From positions 1-23,268 of the forward strand of contig JAZRXA010000017.1 of the NCBI GenBank assembly GCA_045599965.1: 23,268 bases of DNA, written 5' to 3'. The notes under the pieces are model-generated. The model had not been told where the DNA came from and did not search any database. It saw nothing but the letters and a program-made list of their open reading frames with translations. Both the position numbers and the translations under genes were made by a program. The DNA is from RGIG5612 sp045599965 (GTDB lineage: Bacteria > Bacillota > Clostridia > Lachnospirales > Lachnospiraceae). Shown here piece by piece: positions 1 through 8,720 of the stretch (the first letter of the stretch is position 1; every line of letters starts with the position of its first letter).

Positions 1-426
1 TTTTCCTGCAACATCTAACCTCCATTTTTTTTGAAGTTCTCCGTAAAGCGCATCAGAATATGAATAAACTAATATATAAAACATATAAAGAACTATAGAT
101 ATTTTTTCAGTTGCGCTATATTCGGAAACTATTGTCCATATACCGCCGACAATTATTGTAAGAATGATAGTTATGATTTTTACGGCATAATAATCACCCG
201 CCGAATATCTTCCTTTAACATCAGAAACCTGGTAAGTTTTCACACCAAAAGCTGCAATAATCAAGAATACGTTTCCACACGAAATAGAAAGTGAAAGAAT
301 TCCTGAATCTGCATAACCTGAAAGCCTTACTACCAAAACCATCATAAGCCATTGGCAGAAAAACATTACAAAGGTTCCTATAGAATTCCATACTATATTC
401 TTTTTTATTGAAACTTGGTTTTCCAT
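1..426 (-). CDS. Wzx-type oligosaccharide flippase, N-terminal part (cut by window edge)
   Basis: Only the first 142 codons are present; the gene runs off the left edge. The protein begins MENQVSIKKNIVWNSIG, followed by hydrophobic segments and a region around residues 125-142 (SYSDALYGELQKKWRLDVAG) typical of polysaccharide-biosynthesis flippases of the MOP/PST superfamily. These proteins move lipid-linked repeat units across the cytoplasmic membrane. The ATG overlaps the stop of the upstream gene by one base (TAATG), so translation is probably coupled; no clear Shine-Dalgarno is visible. A flippase at the end of a glycosyltransferase operon fits Wzx/Wzy-type assembly. Family assignment is from recognised sequence style and context; the C-terminal two thirds are not visible. 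Confidence 0.75.
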   Translation of the reverse strand, partial: MENQVSIKKNIVWNSIGTFVMFFCQWLMMVLVVRLSGYADSGILSLSISCGNVFLIIAAFGVKTYQVSDVKGRYSAGDYYAVKIITIILTIIVGGIWTIVSEYSATEKISIVLYMFYILVYSYSDALYGELQKKWRLDVAGK

Positions 427-2306
427 TATTTAATAGCTAAAGCTTTTTCTAGTTTTATATGTGCTCCGCCTTTTTCAATCTTAAAGCAGGAATTATCAAC
501 TATATCCTTTTCATCAATAAACAATGATGAATAGCGTTCCTTAAATCTATCGTCAACTTTATACAAATATACATAAGTATATTTGCCCTCGCTAAGAGCC
601 ATTTCCCATTCCTCTGCCGTCATATCTTTAGTCCAAACATCTTTTACAGAATATGGATCGCCAAGACTCCATCCCATTTCATAATCGTATGAAAGTGAAA
701 CCGGAGTAGCTAAATAATAAGCAACTTGATAATCACGTCCGTTTGTATTTTGTGCGATAAAGTAAACTCTATCTTTCTTGTAATTCATCTGTTCAAAAGT
801 TTTTTCTGCTCTAAAGTAAGCTTCTCTTTTTACTTTTGTTTTTTGTATTGTGTTTTCGCATTTAATCATGTTTGAGTTTATCTTTCCCCAAGGAGCAAAA
901 AGTGCTACTAATGCAATTGGGAAAAGTGCTAGAATCAATCCTGCTCCTTCAAATCTGTCGAATATCTCGTCCATAATTAAATATATGAAGAATATAACTG
1001 CGCCTAGTAAGAATGTGCAGATATATCTATCCATTGATGCTAGTGAAGCTGACTCAATAGGAATAAACAAGTAAATATACATAAAGCAAAGAGCTGCTAA
1101 AAACGCAACATATCCAAGTGTAAGTAAAATACAAAATAGTGCCGTTCTTCCTCTTTCTTTACCTTTTTTCGCTAATAAAATTGCAATAATAGTTAATGCT
1201 GCAAAAACAGCAATCCACCAAACATAAGGCATATTTAATTTTTCATTTCCAGTATTAACTATAAGTGATTTTAAGAAATGTGAAATTATATCAGATGCGC
1301 CCTGGGACTTTTCATTTGTAACTTCGACATAATCAAATACTTGAAGCATGTGATTCTTTGCTGTAAAAAGTTTCCAAGATGCGTATGCTAATCCACTAAT
1401 TAATATATAGAAAATAAATCCAAATCCACCTTTTTTCTTAAACATTCTTCCAAACTCTTTGCGTTTGAATGCCAAAACGTCAATAAGGATTAAAAGAAAT
1501 ACAGCAAGTGCAAAAATTTCGCTACTTGGCTTAATCAAGATAAGAACTGCGCTTCCTAGACCAAGTCCTATATAATTCGAACAACTTTGTTCGTGCGTGA
1601 AATATTGATATAAAAGATAGGCAAAAGTTATTGCTAATGCAGCGTCTGTTAAAAGTGTATTGTAAGGAGTAATAGCAAAGCTAAATAACCATGGAAGAGA
1701 AACAATAAGTGGTATTGATACTATGCCAACCAAAACTCTTTTCCATGTAATTTTTCTAAATAAAGGAAGAAGCAGCGCAAAAGTATAAATATTCATTGCA
1801 AAAAGCGCATCACTTTCGTTAAAGGTACCTTTAAGGGCTGTGAAGTAATAACAAAAGATACTTATTCCTGGTTGATAACCAGCTCCATGAGTTGTACTTC
1901 CTTTTACATTTGCAAATCCATCAAAAAGAATAAAATTCTTAACAGTCAAGCCCCAATGAGTAAACTCATCGAACTTTGAAAGAAGTCTTCCATTTGTCAT
2001 ATAAAGGCTGAAAATAACAGCAAGAATGAAAACAAAAAATCCGACTGTGAAGATACATCCCATCAATTTTTTGAATTGTTTTTTTGCTAAGGATTTAATT
2101 ATTCCAATAATGAACATAATAACAGTGAAAGCGCCGAAAGCATAAATGCCCCATCTCATTTTCCCAACAAGTCCAAAAATGTAAATAATTAAAATTGATG
2201 TAAAGATGGCAAGTGGAAGCGTAACTTCAATTCGTCTTACCATAAAAGCCGAATAAGCAATAGCCATCAAAACTAAACATAAAACTAACAATACAAATAA
2301 ACGCAT
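426..2306 (-). CDS. Large polytopic membrane protein, GT-C or Wzy polymerase candidate
   Basis: This 626-residue protein has about a dozen hydrophobic segments and a hydrophilic C-terminal portion (about 490-626). A large loop after residue 105 carries KFDEFTHWGL (D113, E114, H117) followed by a Tyr/Gly-rich stretch to about residue 160. An acidic pair in the first large extracytoplasmic loop is how membrane GT-C glycosyltransferases place catalytic residues, and Wzy polymerases also have a large loop, so both readings are possible. It lies 13 bases downstream of another large membrane protein and overlaps the flippase start by one base. The ATG is preceded by a moderate AGGGAAAAG. I cannot name a specific family; the role in polysaccharide assembly is inferred from context. 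Confidence 0.7.
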   Translation of the reverse strand: MRLFVLLVLCLVLMAIAYSAFMVRRIEVTLPLAIFTSILIIYIFGLVGKMRWGIYAFGAFTVIMFIIGIIKSLAKKQFKKLMGCIFTVGFFVFILAVIFSLYMTNGRLLSKFDEFTHWGLTVKNFILFDGFANVKGSTTHGAGYQPGISIFCYYFTALKGTFNESDALFAMNIYTFALLLPLFRKITWKRVLVGIVSIPLIVSLPWLFSFAITPYNTLLTDAALAITFAYLLYQYFTHEQSCSNYIGLGLGSAVLILIKPSSEIFALAVFLLILIDVLAFKRKEFGRMFKKKGGFGFIFYILISGLAYASWKLFTAKNHMLQVFDYVEVTNEKSQGASDIISHFLKSLIVNTGNEKLNMPYVWWIAVFAALTIIAILLAKKGKERGRTALFCILLTLGYVAFLAALCFMYIYLFIPIESASLASMDRYICTFLLGAVIFFIYLIMDEIFDRFEGAGLILALFPIALVALFAPWGKINSNMIKCENTIQKTKVKREAYFRAEKTFEQMNYKKDRVYFIAQNTNGRDYQVAYYLATPVSLSYDYEMGWSLGDPYSVKDVWTKDMTAEEWEMALSEGKYTYVYLYKVDDRFKERYSSLFIDEKDIVDNSCFKIEKGGAHIKLEKALAIK

Positions 2307-2319
2307 TTCTTTTCCCTAC

Positions 2320-4086
2320 CTATCTACTTAATGAGTAAATACTAAAATTTATTCCATCAAAAGTTTTTTCATCAACTTTTGTTAGATTACCTTTTTTATA
2401 ATTTGCCTTATAAAAATCTGTCCAGTAGCTCATATCAATATCTGAATAAGCAACTAAATAAATATTGTCTTTTTCTATCAAATCTTTTTCAAAATTTGTT
2501 ATCCCAAATCTAGGCCAAACGCTTTCTAAATTAGCCATCTTTGCGCACCAGCCACCTGGCCAAAATAGATTCATTAAAGAGCTATCCATAGACCCAACAT
2601 CATATCCAATAGTATTAAATGTTTGTGTATCATATATGTATAAATTATTAGGATGCTCCTCGCACCAAGCCTCTAACTTTGCCCTTACATGTCCCGACTC
2701 GATAGAATTTTCAACATACTTTTGAACTTTTTTATAGTTAAGTCCTATTTCCAAAAGCAAAGCTATAATTACTAACGCTGTAATAACGCTCTTTAAGATA
2801 ATTTTTGCTGACTTCATATCTATAGTTGAAAGCTTAGCGCTTATATCTTCAGCATTATCTATTAAAAGTCCAACCATAGTAACTAGGTTTGCTATCCATA
2901 TTCCGTAAGTTACTCTCTCAACAGGTTTGTTCATGTATATCATGTAACACCATGGAATAAGTGTTGCCACAAAAGCTAAAATCAAAAACATTAACGCACG
3001 ATTATTTTTAAATATTATTGAAAGTGCAAGTAATAAAATAAATAGGCAAATAACAAAAATACTTATTGGCTGATATTTTTTAGCAAAAAGATTTTTTGGA
3101 AGTTCCTTAAGTGTTTTAACTATTCTCTTTCCAAAAGGTAGTTCTTTTTGAACCTTATCTTTTTGGTATGTTGCAATTTTTCCTAAAACATTTTCTTTAC
3201 TTAAATCGGTAAGTTCTAAGTAATATTGCTCATACATATATTGCCTTGTTTCATCAACACCTATGCTTTCATAAAAATCTTTATTTGCTTTATATTCTGG
3301 CAAATCGTAGAAATCATAAATTGTTGTTCTTGCATCATTAAGTTCTAAAAATTCTTTCCATGCATCAGATTTATATTTAGCACTATGAAGAACTTCAATT
3401 CCTCCAATGCCAATAAATAATACTATTGGAAATATTATCCACCTAATAATATTCTTCTTCGAAAAAATAGGTTTTGCTTTAATAAATTTATATATAAATG
3501 CTACTACCGCTAAAGGCATCAGCATAAATACTGTTCTCGATCTTAGTCCATAAGCTGTATATAAAAGCACTAAAGCGGTTACATAATTTAATGCTATATT
3601 GAGCTTTGTGCTTTCGTACTTGATAGTAAGAAAATAAAATATTGCTGTTCCAACTAGTACGCCTGCGCACATAGAATAGTGAATCATTGTTATTTGCTTT
3701 GCGAGGCAAAACCAAAAACAAAGCATAAATATAACAGACAAAATTATTTTATTGCTTAACTTTTTAAGGTTATTAAAAATTCTAAAGTTAACCAAGAATA
3801 CGCAAATAACAAAACATGAAATCAATAATGCGTAATGCCAGTTCACTACTGGAAAAATCTTAAACAGGCTAGTTAAAATAACCGCTAGTGGGTATTTAAT
3901 ATAAACTACAAACGCATCAGGACTGCCTGTTAGTCCTCCCATTAAAACAGAGCCTATGAAAGCATCATCATTTACACCGTATGTATATGAATAAAGAAAT
4001 CCGGCAACAATAGCAAACACGGCTGTAATCACCGCTGCAAATAAAAAACTTATTGCTGCTTTATTTTTGCCTTCACTGCTTTTCAT
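2320..4086 (-). CDS. Polytopic membrane protein, GT-C-like glycosyltransferase candidate
   Basis: This 588-residue protein has an N-terminal transmembrane helix (about 11-33) followed at once by YGVNDDAF (D40, D41). Many further helices follow, then a soluble C-terminal region (about 455-588) with several Trp and Tyr residues. An Asp-Asp pair straight after the first helix matches the modified DxD position of GT-C enzymes, which use lipid-phosphate sugars outside the membrane. The adjacent DPM1-like GT2 and DUF2304 genes could supply such a donor. The start overlaps the DUF2304 stop by one base (TAATG). The GT-C call rests on topology and motif; a polymerase role remains possible. Confidence 0.72.
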   Translation of the reverse strand: MKSSEGKNKAAISFLFAAVITAVFAIVAGFLYSYTYGVNDDAFIGSVLMGGLTGSPDAFVVYIKYPLAVILTSLFKIFPVVNWHYALLISCFVICVFLVNFRIFNNLKKLSNKIILSVIFMLCFWFCLAKQITMIHYSMCAGVLVGTAIFYFLTIKYESTKLNIALNYVTALVLLYTAYGLRSRTVFMLMPLAVVAFIYKFIKAKPIFSKKNIIRWIIFPIVLFIGIGGIEVLHSAKYKSDAWKEFLELNDARTTIYDFYDLPEYKANKDFYESIGVDETRQYMYEQYYLELTDLSKENVLGKIATYQKDKVQKELPFGKRIVKTLKELPKNLFAKKYQPISIFVICLFILLLALSIIFKNNRALMFLILAFVATLIPWCYMIYMNKPVERVTYGIWIANLVTMVGLLIDNAEDISAKLSTIDMKSAKIILKSVITALVIIALLLEIGLNYKKVQKYVENSIESGHVRAKLEAWCEEHPNNLYIYDTQTFNTIGYDVGSMDSSLMNLFWPGGWCAKMANLESVWPRFGITNFEKDLIEKDNIYLVAYSDIDMSYWTDFYKANYKKGNLTKVDEKTFDGINFSIYSLSR

Positions 4087-4454
4087 TATTTACTATCTTT
4101 CTTTTCCTCGTCTAACTTTAAGTTTAATTTTTCTTCTAAATAAGCAACTTTTTGAATTAAATCTCTAGTTTTTTTATTGCCAATAAATACTGTTACTGTT
4201 AGTGAATATATAATTAACATAAGGAATATTGAACCCAGGAAGAAAATCATATTTACAGGGCTATAAATTCCTAATACTTCTGAAATCCAATCCATTATGG
4301 AAGGAATAGCTGCAAAAATAATTATAAGAGCAAAAACAATAAGCCAAGGAAGTGAAATCTTGAATCCGAGTTTTCCTTTTCTAATAAAAACAAATGTTAA
4401 GATGATAGCCAAAAGTGCTATTACAATTACTAAAATTCGAAGTTGTAGTGTCAT
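4086..4454 (-). CDS. DUF2304 family small membrane protein
   Basis: A 122-residue protein with three hydrophobic helices (about 5-25, 34-55 and 68-92) and a charged, probably coiled-coil tail ending KVAYLEEKLNLKLDEEKK. This size, topology and Leu/Glu-rich tail are those of DUF2304 proteins. These very often sit directly beside a family 2 polyprenyl-phosphate glycosyltransferase and are thought to act as its membrane partner. It overlaps the upstream GT2 gene (TAATG) and the downstream GT-C-like gene by one base each, so the three are almost certainly co-translated. No enzymatic motif is visible. The family is fairly sure; the biochemical role is inferred. Confidence 0.85.
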   Translation of the reverse strand: MTLQLRILVIVIALLAIILTFVFIRKGKLGFKISLPWLIVFALIIIFAAIPSIMDWISEVLGIYSPVNMIFFLGSIFLMLIIYSLTVTVFIGNKKTRDLIQKVAYLEEKLNLKLDEEKKDSK

Positions 4455-5152
4455 TACTTTCTCCTTCCTATTGACTCTATAATTATTCCCGCCGTAACCT
4501 TAATCATATAAAATACTGATTTGAATGGATTACTTAAAGAAGATTTCCCGCCTTGTCTTTCTTGCATAACTACAGGCACTTCTAAAACTTTGTATCCCAT
4601 TTTCAAAATAGTTGTTGTGCTTTCTGGTTCAGGATAGTCCCATGGATAAAGCGTTGCAAATTGTTTAATAATTTTTCTATTACAAAGTCTAAGTCCTGAT
4701 GTCGGATCTGTTATCGTTTGCTTTGTGCAAATTCTTATTAACCATGTAAAATATTTAATAGCTGTTCTTCTAAGCCATGTGGATTGGAATCCTTCTTTAT
4801 CTATAAACCTAGAGCCTATTACCATATCAGCATCTTCTTTTATCATCACCTCTTCCATTTTCGGAAGCGATGCTGCTGAATGTTGACCATCTCCATCTAA
4901 TTGAACTGCAATATCATAGCCTTCATAAAGAGCGTATTGGTATCCTGTCTGCACTGCTCCGCCGATACCCATATTGCTAGCAAGATCAAGAAAATGGATA
5001 TTATTTTTTTCGCATATTTCTTTTGTGTTATCTAAAGAAGCGTCATTAATTACGACATAGTCATATCCTGGAGCGTTATTTTCTATATCTTTAATAACAT
5101 CCAAAATACTTTCCGATTCATTATAAGCAGGAATAATAATTAGCTTCTTCAT
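4454..5152 (-). CDS. Family 2 glycosyltransferase, polyprenyl-phosphate sugar synthase type
   Basis: This 232-residue GT-A enzyme starts MKKLIIIPAYNESESI, typical of the DPM1/GtrB-like branch. VVINDAS places D37 in the nucleotide-binding site, and LDGDGQH (86-91) is the DxD metal motif. IGSRF follows at about 116-120, with an acceptor-side region near TDPTSGLRL. A short hydrophobic stretch near the C-terminus (about 210-225) may contact the membrane. It probably transfers a sugar from a nucleotide donor to undecaprenyl phosphate for use by a GT-C enzyme outside the membrane; the downstream DUF2304 and GT-C-like genes support this. A GAGGA ribosome-binding site precedes the ATG, 12 bases from the GT4 stop. 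The sugar cannot be told from sequence. Confidence 0.88.
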   Translation of the reverse strand: MKKLIIIPAYNESESILDVIKDIENNAPGYDYVVINDASLDNTKEICEKNNIHFLDLASNMGIGGAVQTGYQYALYEGYDIAVQLDGDGQHSAASLPKMEEVMIKEDADMVIGSRFIDKEGFQSTWLRRTAIKYFTWLIRICTKQTITDPTSGLRLCNRKIIKQFATLYPWDYPEPESTTTILKMGYKVLEVPVVMQERQGGKSSLSNPFKSVFYMIKVTAGIIIESIGRRK

Positions 5153-5164
5153 GTTTCCTCTTGC

Positions 5165-6382
5165 TTAAAGCTTTTCGATAATCGATAAAAGTTTATCGAT
5201 ATTCTTATCACGCTCAAAGAATTCTTGTTGATAAGCAAAAGCATTTTTGCCCATCTTCTCTTTTTCTTCTTTAGAGCAACCATATAGTTTAATAATATTA
5301 TCTGTTAGTGCTTCAACATCTTCTGGTTCATTAACAAATCCGCACTTTGCATTCTCAATTATTTTTTGTGCTTCACCTTGCATAGAAAGAAGAATAGGTT
5401 TTCCTGCAGCTAAATAACTCATAACTTTAGCAGGAATAGAAAAATCTTCAGTTCCAGATGCTTTTAATGGAGCAAATAAAGCATCAGCAAGATATGTGTA
5501 TTTAGGCATATCTTCGATTGGGTGGAAGCCTTCAAAGAAGAAATATTTTTCAAGTTCTTCTTTCTTTACCATCTCTTCGAAATCTTTTTTGCTCATTCCA
5601 TCGCCAACAATAATAAATCTAATATCTTCTATGCCACTTTGAACTACTCTTTTAGCAGCCGCTACAAAAGTTTCTAAATCTTGTGCTGGTGAAATGTTTC
5701 CCGTAAAGACAAGATTAAAACCACCTTCAAATTTTTCGATTAGTTCTTCATCTTTAATTGGTGTTTCATAAATCTTTTCTGGACATTGCGGAATAAATTC
5801 TATTTCGTTTTCTTCTCTTCTTAACTCTTTAGCAAAGTAACTTCTCATTTTTTCTGAAACAGTTACTATTTTGTCCGGTTTAGAATAATTTTGCATACAA
5901 ACTTTATACATTATGTTTCTAATAAATTTAGATTTGATATCTAAAACGGAATAAAGATTTTGTGGCCAAATATCTAAAATATACATTGTTGTATTTATAT
6001 GTTTTCTTTTGCCAAGCTTTAATCCGGCCCAACACATGAACACCGGTGAAAGCTGGTAAATAAAAATCCTATCGTAGTTATTTTTAGCAAGCTTCATAAC
6101 CTTTAGCCAACTAAATATTGGATAGGCCATATAATTTAAGAAAATTCTAATATTAGAATTATTGCCACGTTTTATTTCTCTTACGCGGTAAATCTTAACG
6201 CCTTCATGTTCCTCTTCTTTTATAGAATGCGAATCGTAACCTTCGAAAAATTCTCCTTTCGGATAATTAGGCTGACCACAAAGGACATCAACTTCATGTC
6301 CTCTTTCTACAAAGCCCTTAACAAGGTCGTTTATTCTAAAATTTTCTGGCCAATAGTGTTGACCTACTACTAATATCTTCAC
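5165..6382 (-). CDS. wbuB: Family 4 glycosyltransferase, WbuB-like (putative L-FucNAc transferase)
   Basis: A 405-residue GT-B enzyme. The N-terminal half opens KILVVGQHYWPENFRIND and contains DIWPQNL (137-143). The C-terminal half has NLVFTGNISPAQD (223-235), IIVGDG and the donor-binding segment IPAKVMSYLAAGKPI (316-330) with E337. This pattern is shared with WbuB-type enzymes, which transfer N-acetyl-L-fucosamine in O-antigen and capsule loci. That fits the two UDP-FucNAc pathway genes immediately upstream. The start is GTG: it is the only start in register with the conserved N-terminus, lies 3 bases after the upstream stop and has no good Shine-Dalgarno, so translational coupling is likely. 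Specificity for FucNAc is inferred from homologue style and neighbours. Confidence 0.85.
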   Translation of the reverse strand: MKILVVGQHYWPENFRINDLVKGFVERGHEVDVLCGQPNYPKGEFFEGYDSHSIKEEEHEGVKIYRVREIKRGNNSNIRIFLNYMAYPIFSWLKVMKLAKNNYDRIFIYQLSPVFMCWAGLKLGKRKHINTTMYILDIWPQNLYSVLDIKSKFIRNIMYKVCMQNYSKPDKIVTVSEKMRSYFAKELRREENEIEFIPQCPEKIYETPIKDEELIEKFEGGFNLVFTGNISPAQDLETFVAAAKRVVQSGIEDIRFIIVGDGMSKKDFEEMVKKEELEKYFFFEGFHPIEDMPKYTYLADALFAPLKASGTEDFSIPAKVMSYLAAGKPILLSMQGEAQKIIENAKCGFVNEPEDVEALTDNIIKLYGCSKEEKEKMGKNAFAYQQEFFERDKNIDKLLSIIEKL

Positions 6383-6385
6383 GTT

Positions 6386-7513
6386 TTATTTTTTAAGCCA
6401 AACCGTTCTATTAACAATGTCTGTGTAACTTTGAATTATCTTTACAACCTTCGTTGAAACATTCATCTGACAATAATCATTATTAAGAGCGAAGTTATCT
6501 CCATCATTACTAATACTTACTGCTGTTTCAATAGCCTGCTCTATTGTCTCTTTTGTAATACCGCCTAGAACAACACTACCCATATCTAAAGCTTCTGGTC
6601 TTTCTGTTGATGTTCTAATTAAAACACCTGGGAATTTAAGCATAGCGCTTTCCTCTGAAAGTGTGCCTGAATCACTAAGTACACAAAAAGCATTTTTTTG
6701 AAGTTTGTTGTAATCGAAAAATCCAAAAGGTTCGATACTTTTTACTAATGGATTAAACTCAAAGTTTCTCTTCTCAATAAACTTTTTGCTGCGAGGATGT
6801 GTTGAATAAATAACTGGCATATTATATTTTTGGGCAACATCATTAAGTGATTCCATAAGTGAATAGAAATTTTCTTCTATATCGATATTTTCTTCACGAT
6901 GTGCAGAAACTAAAATATATTTTCCTTTTTCAAGTCCAAGTTCTTCTAAAACTTTGCTTTCATCTATTTTATTTTTGTAAGCTTCAAGAACTTCTCTCAT
7001 AGGTGAGCCAGTAACAAAAATAGTTTTTCCATCTATACCTTCGCTAAGAAGATATCTTCTCGAATTTTCTGTATAAGGTAAATTTATGTCAGCAATATGG
7101 TCAACAATTTTTCTATTAATCATTTCAGGAACATTCCAATCCCAGCATCTATTTCCTGCTTCCATATGGAAAACTGGAACTTTAAGACGCTTTGCGCTTA
7201 GTGCTGCAAGCGCTGAGTTTGTGTCACCTAAAACTAAAAGTGCGTCCGGTTTAACTTCGCTTATTACCTGGTAACTCTTTGAAATAATTGCGCCCATAGT
7301 TTCGCCAAGGTTTGCGCCAGCAACTTCTAAGTAATAATCAGGCTCTCTTAAATCTAAGTCCTCAAAGAAAACCTGGTTTAATTTATAGTCATAATTTTGG
7401 CCAGTGTGTACCAAAACATGATCAAAATATTTATCACATGCTTTGATTGTTTGTGCTAGACGAATAATTTCTGGTCTAGTTCCAATAACTGTCATAAGTT
7501 TTAATTTTTTCAT
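6386..7513 (-). CDS. fnlC: Non-hydrolysing UDP-GlcNAc 2-epimerase family, FnlC/WbjD/CapG-like
   Basis: A 375-residue full-length GT-B epimerase. GTRPEIIRL (11-19) is the N-terminal signature, with D97 in LGDTNS, E118 in HMEAGNRCWD, E130 and H205 in SAHREEN at the positions used by WecB-type epimerases. Placed directly after FnlB/CapF, it most likely performs the last 2-epimerisation in UDP-N-acetyl-L-fucosamine synthesis rather than making UDP-ManNAc for teichoic acid. A plain WecB role cannot be excluded from sequence alone. AAGGAG lies 5 bases before the ATG, and the gap to the upstream gene is 9 bases. The following WbuB-like transferase would be the natural user of the product. Confidence 0.87.
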   Translation of the reverse strand: MKKLKLMTVIGTRPEIIRLAQTIKACDKYFDHVLVHTGQNYDYKLNQVFFEDLDLREPDYYLEVAGANLGETMGAIISKSYQVISEVKPDALLVLGDTNSALAALSAKRLKVPVFHMEAGNRCWDWNVPEMINRKIVDHIADINLPYTENSRRYLLSEGIDGKTIFVTGSPMREVLEAYKNKIDESKVLEELGLEKGKYILVSAHREENIDIEENFYSLMESLNDVAQKYNMPVIYSTHPRSKKFIEKRNFEFNPLVKSIEPFGFFDYNKLQKNAFCVLSDSGTLSEESAMLKFPGVLIRTSTERPEALDMGSVVLGGITKETIEQAIETAVSISNDGDNFALNNDYCQMNVSTKVVKIIQSYTDIVNRTVWLKK

Positions 7514-7522
7514 AATGTCTCC

Positions 7523-8710
7523 TTATACCTCTTCAAAAAATGTATCTGGATGTTCTGGGTCAAGCTTTTCGTTTGCCCACATAATAGTTACTAAATCTTT
7601 ATCACCAATATTTGTGATGTTATGAGTATATCCTGTAGGAATATCTACAACTTTAATTTCGTTTTCATCAACAATATATTCAATAACCTTATCGGTTCCT
7701 ATCTTTCTAAACTTTATGCTAGCCTTTCCACTAACAACGATAAACTTTTCGTTTTTGCTATGATGCCAATGATTACCTTTTGTTATTCCAGGCTTAGCTA
7801 TGTTAACAGAAACCTGACCACGATCTTCGCTTTTTAGAAGTTCTGTAAAAGATCCTCTTTCATCAACGTTCATCTTTACGTTGTATGCAAAATCATCTTC
7901 AGGAAGATAGCTTAAGAAGGTACTATAAAGTTTCTTTTCAAAGCCCTCTTTCATATTTGCAATTTCTAAAGAGTCTTTTGAACGAGATTCCTTAAATCTT
8001 CTTAAAGTTTTAGCAACTTCACCTACGCTAACTTTATCTACTGGGCCAGCCTTGTAATAAGTATTTTTCTTTGGACAAGCCTTTTTTATTTGTCCATTAG
8101 TAGCCTTTGGCGCTAGCTCCTTAAGTATTTCTTTTGTAAGAACTTCTGGCTCTTTGCCATCAGCAATACCTATTAATATTTCTACTAAGTCATCAATATA
8201 TAAAAGTGGAACGATAGCATCCTTGTCATTAATTTGAATTTCTTCGCCACATGCTATGTTGTTACAAAAAGTTGCGACCATACTGTTATAGTTAGGTCTG
8301 CACCACTTCCCATAAATGTTAGGAAGTCTAAAAACATAAACTTTGTTCTTAGTTTCTTTTTCGTAATTAAAAAGTGCATTTTCTCCGGCAATCTTGCTGT
8401 TTCCATAAGCATTTCCTAAAGCAGCTTGGATAGATGAAGTCATAGCAATCTTAGCTTTACTGCCTGCTTCCTTTAAGCATTCGCAAAGTTGCATAGAAAA
8501 ATCAGCATTACCTTCAGTAAATTCCTTTTCATCTTTAGGTCTATTTACGCCAGCTAAATGAATTACATACTCAGCCTCGCTTGCCCAGTTTTTTAAGTTT
8601 TCTAATGTGCAATCTACATCGTATTCAAAAACTTCATGCTTTCTATTTTTTAATTCTAAGCAAACATTTTTTCCTACAAAACCTTTTGCACCAGTAACTA
8701 AAACTTTCAT
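7523..8710 (-). CDS. fnlB: Bifunctional UDP-sugar 4-reductase/3-epimerase, FnlB/WbjC/CapF-like
   Basis: A 395-residue two-domain protein. The N-terminal short-chain dehydrogenase domain has GAKGFVG (7-13) for NAD(P) binding, TSS (91-93) and Y102-x3-K106. The C-terminal cupin (about 275-395) has GNHWHHSKNEKF with H314, H316, H317 and E321, plus H363, as metal ligands. This order is that of CapF/WbjC, in which the cupin 3-epimerises and the reductase domain converts the intermediate to UDP-6-deoxy-L-talose-NAc. A Lys-rich stretch at about 190-218 looks like an insertion and makes the protein somewhat longer than the roughly 370 residues I recall for CapF. AAGGAT precedes the ATG; the glf stop is 10 bases upstream. 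Confidence 0.9.
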   Translation of the reverse strand: MKVLVTGAKGFVGKNVCLELKNRKHEVFEYDVDCTLENLKNWASEAEYVIHLAGVNRPKDEKEFTEGNADFSMQLCECLKEAGSKAKIAMTSSIQAALGNAYGNSKIAGENALFNYEKETKNKVYVFRLPNIYGKWCRPNYNSMVATFCNNIACGEEIQINDKDAIVPLLYIDDLVEILIGIADGKEPEVLTKEILKELAPKATNGQIKKACPKKNTYYKAGPVDKVSVGEVAKTLRRFKESRSKDSLEIANMKEGFEKKLYSTFLSYLPEDDFAYNVKMNVDERGSFTELLKSEDRGQVSVNIAKPGITKGNHWHHSKNEKFIVVSGKASIKFRKIGTDKVIEYIVDENEIKVVDIPTGYTHNITNIGDKDLVTIMWANEKLDPEHPDTFFEEV

Positions 8711-8720
8711 GTTTTATCCT

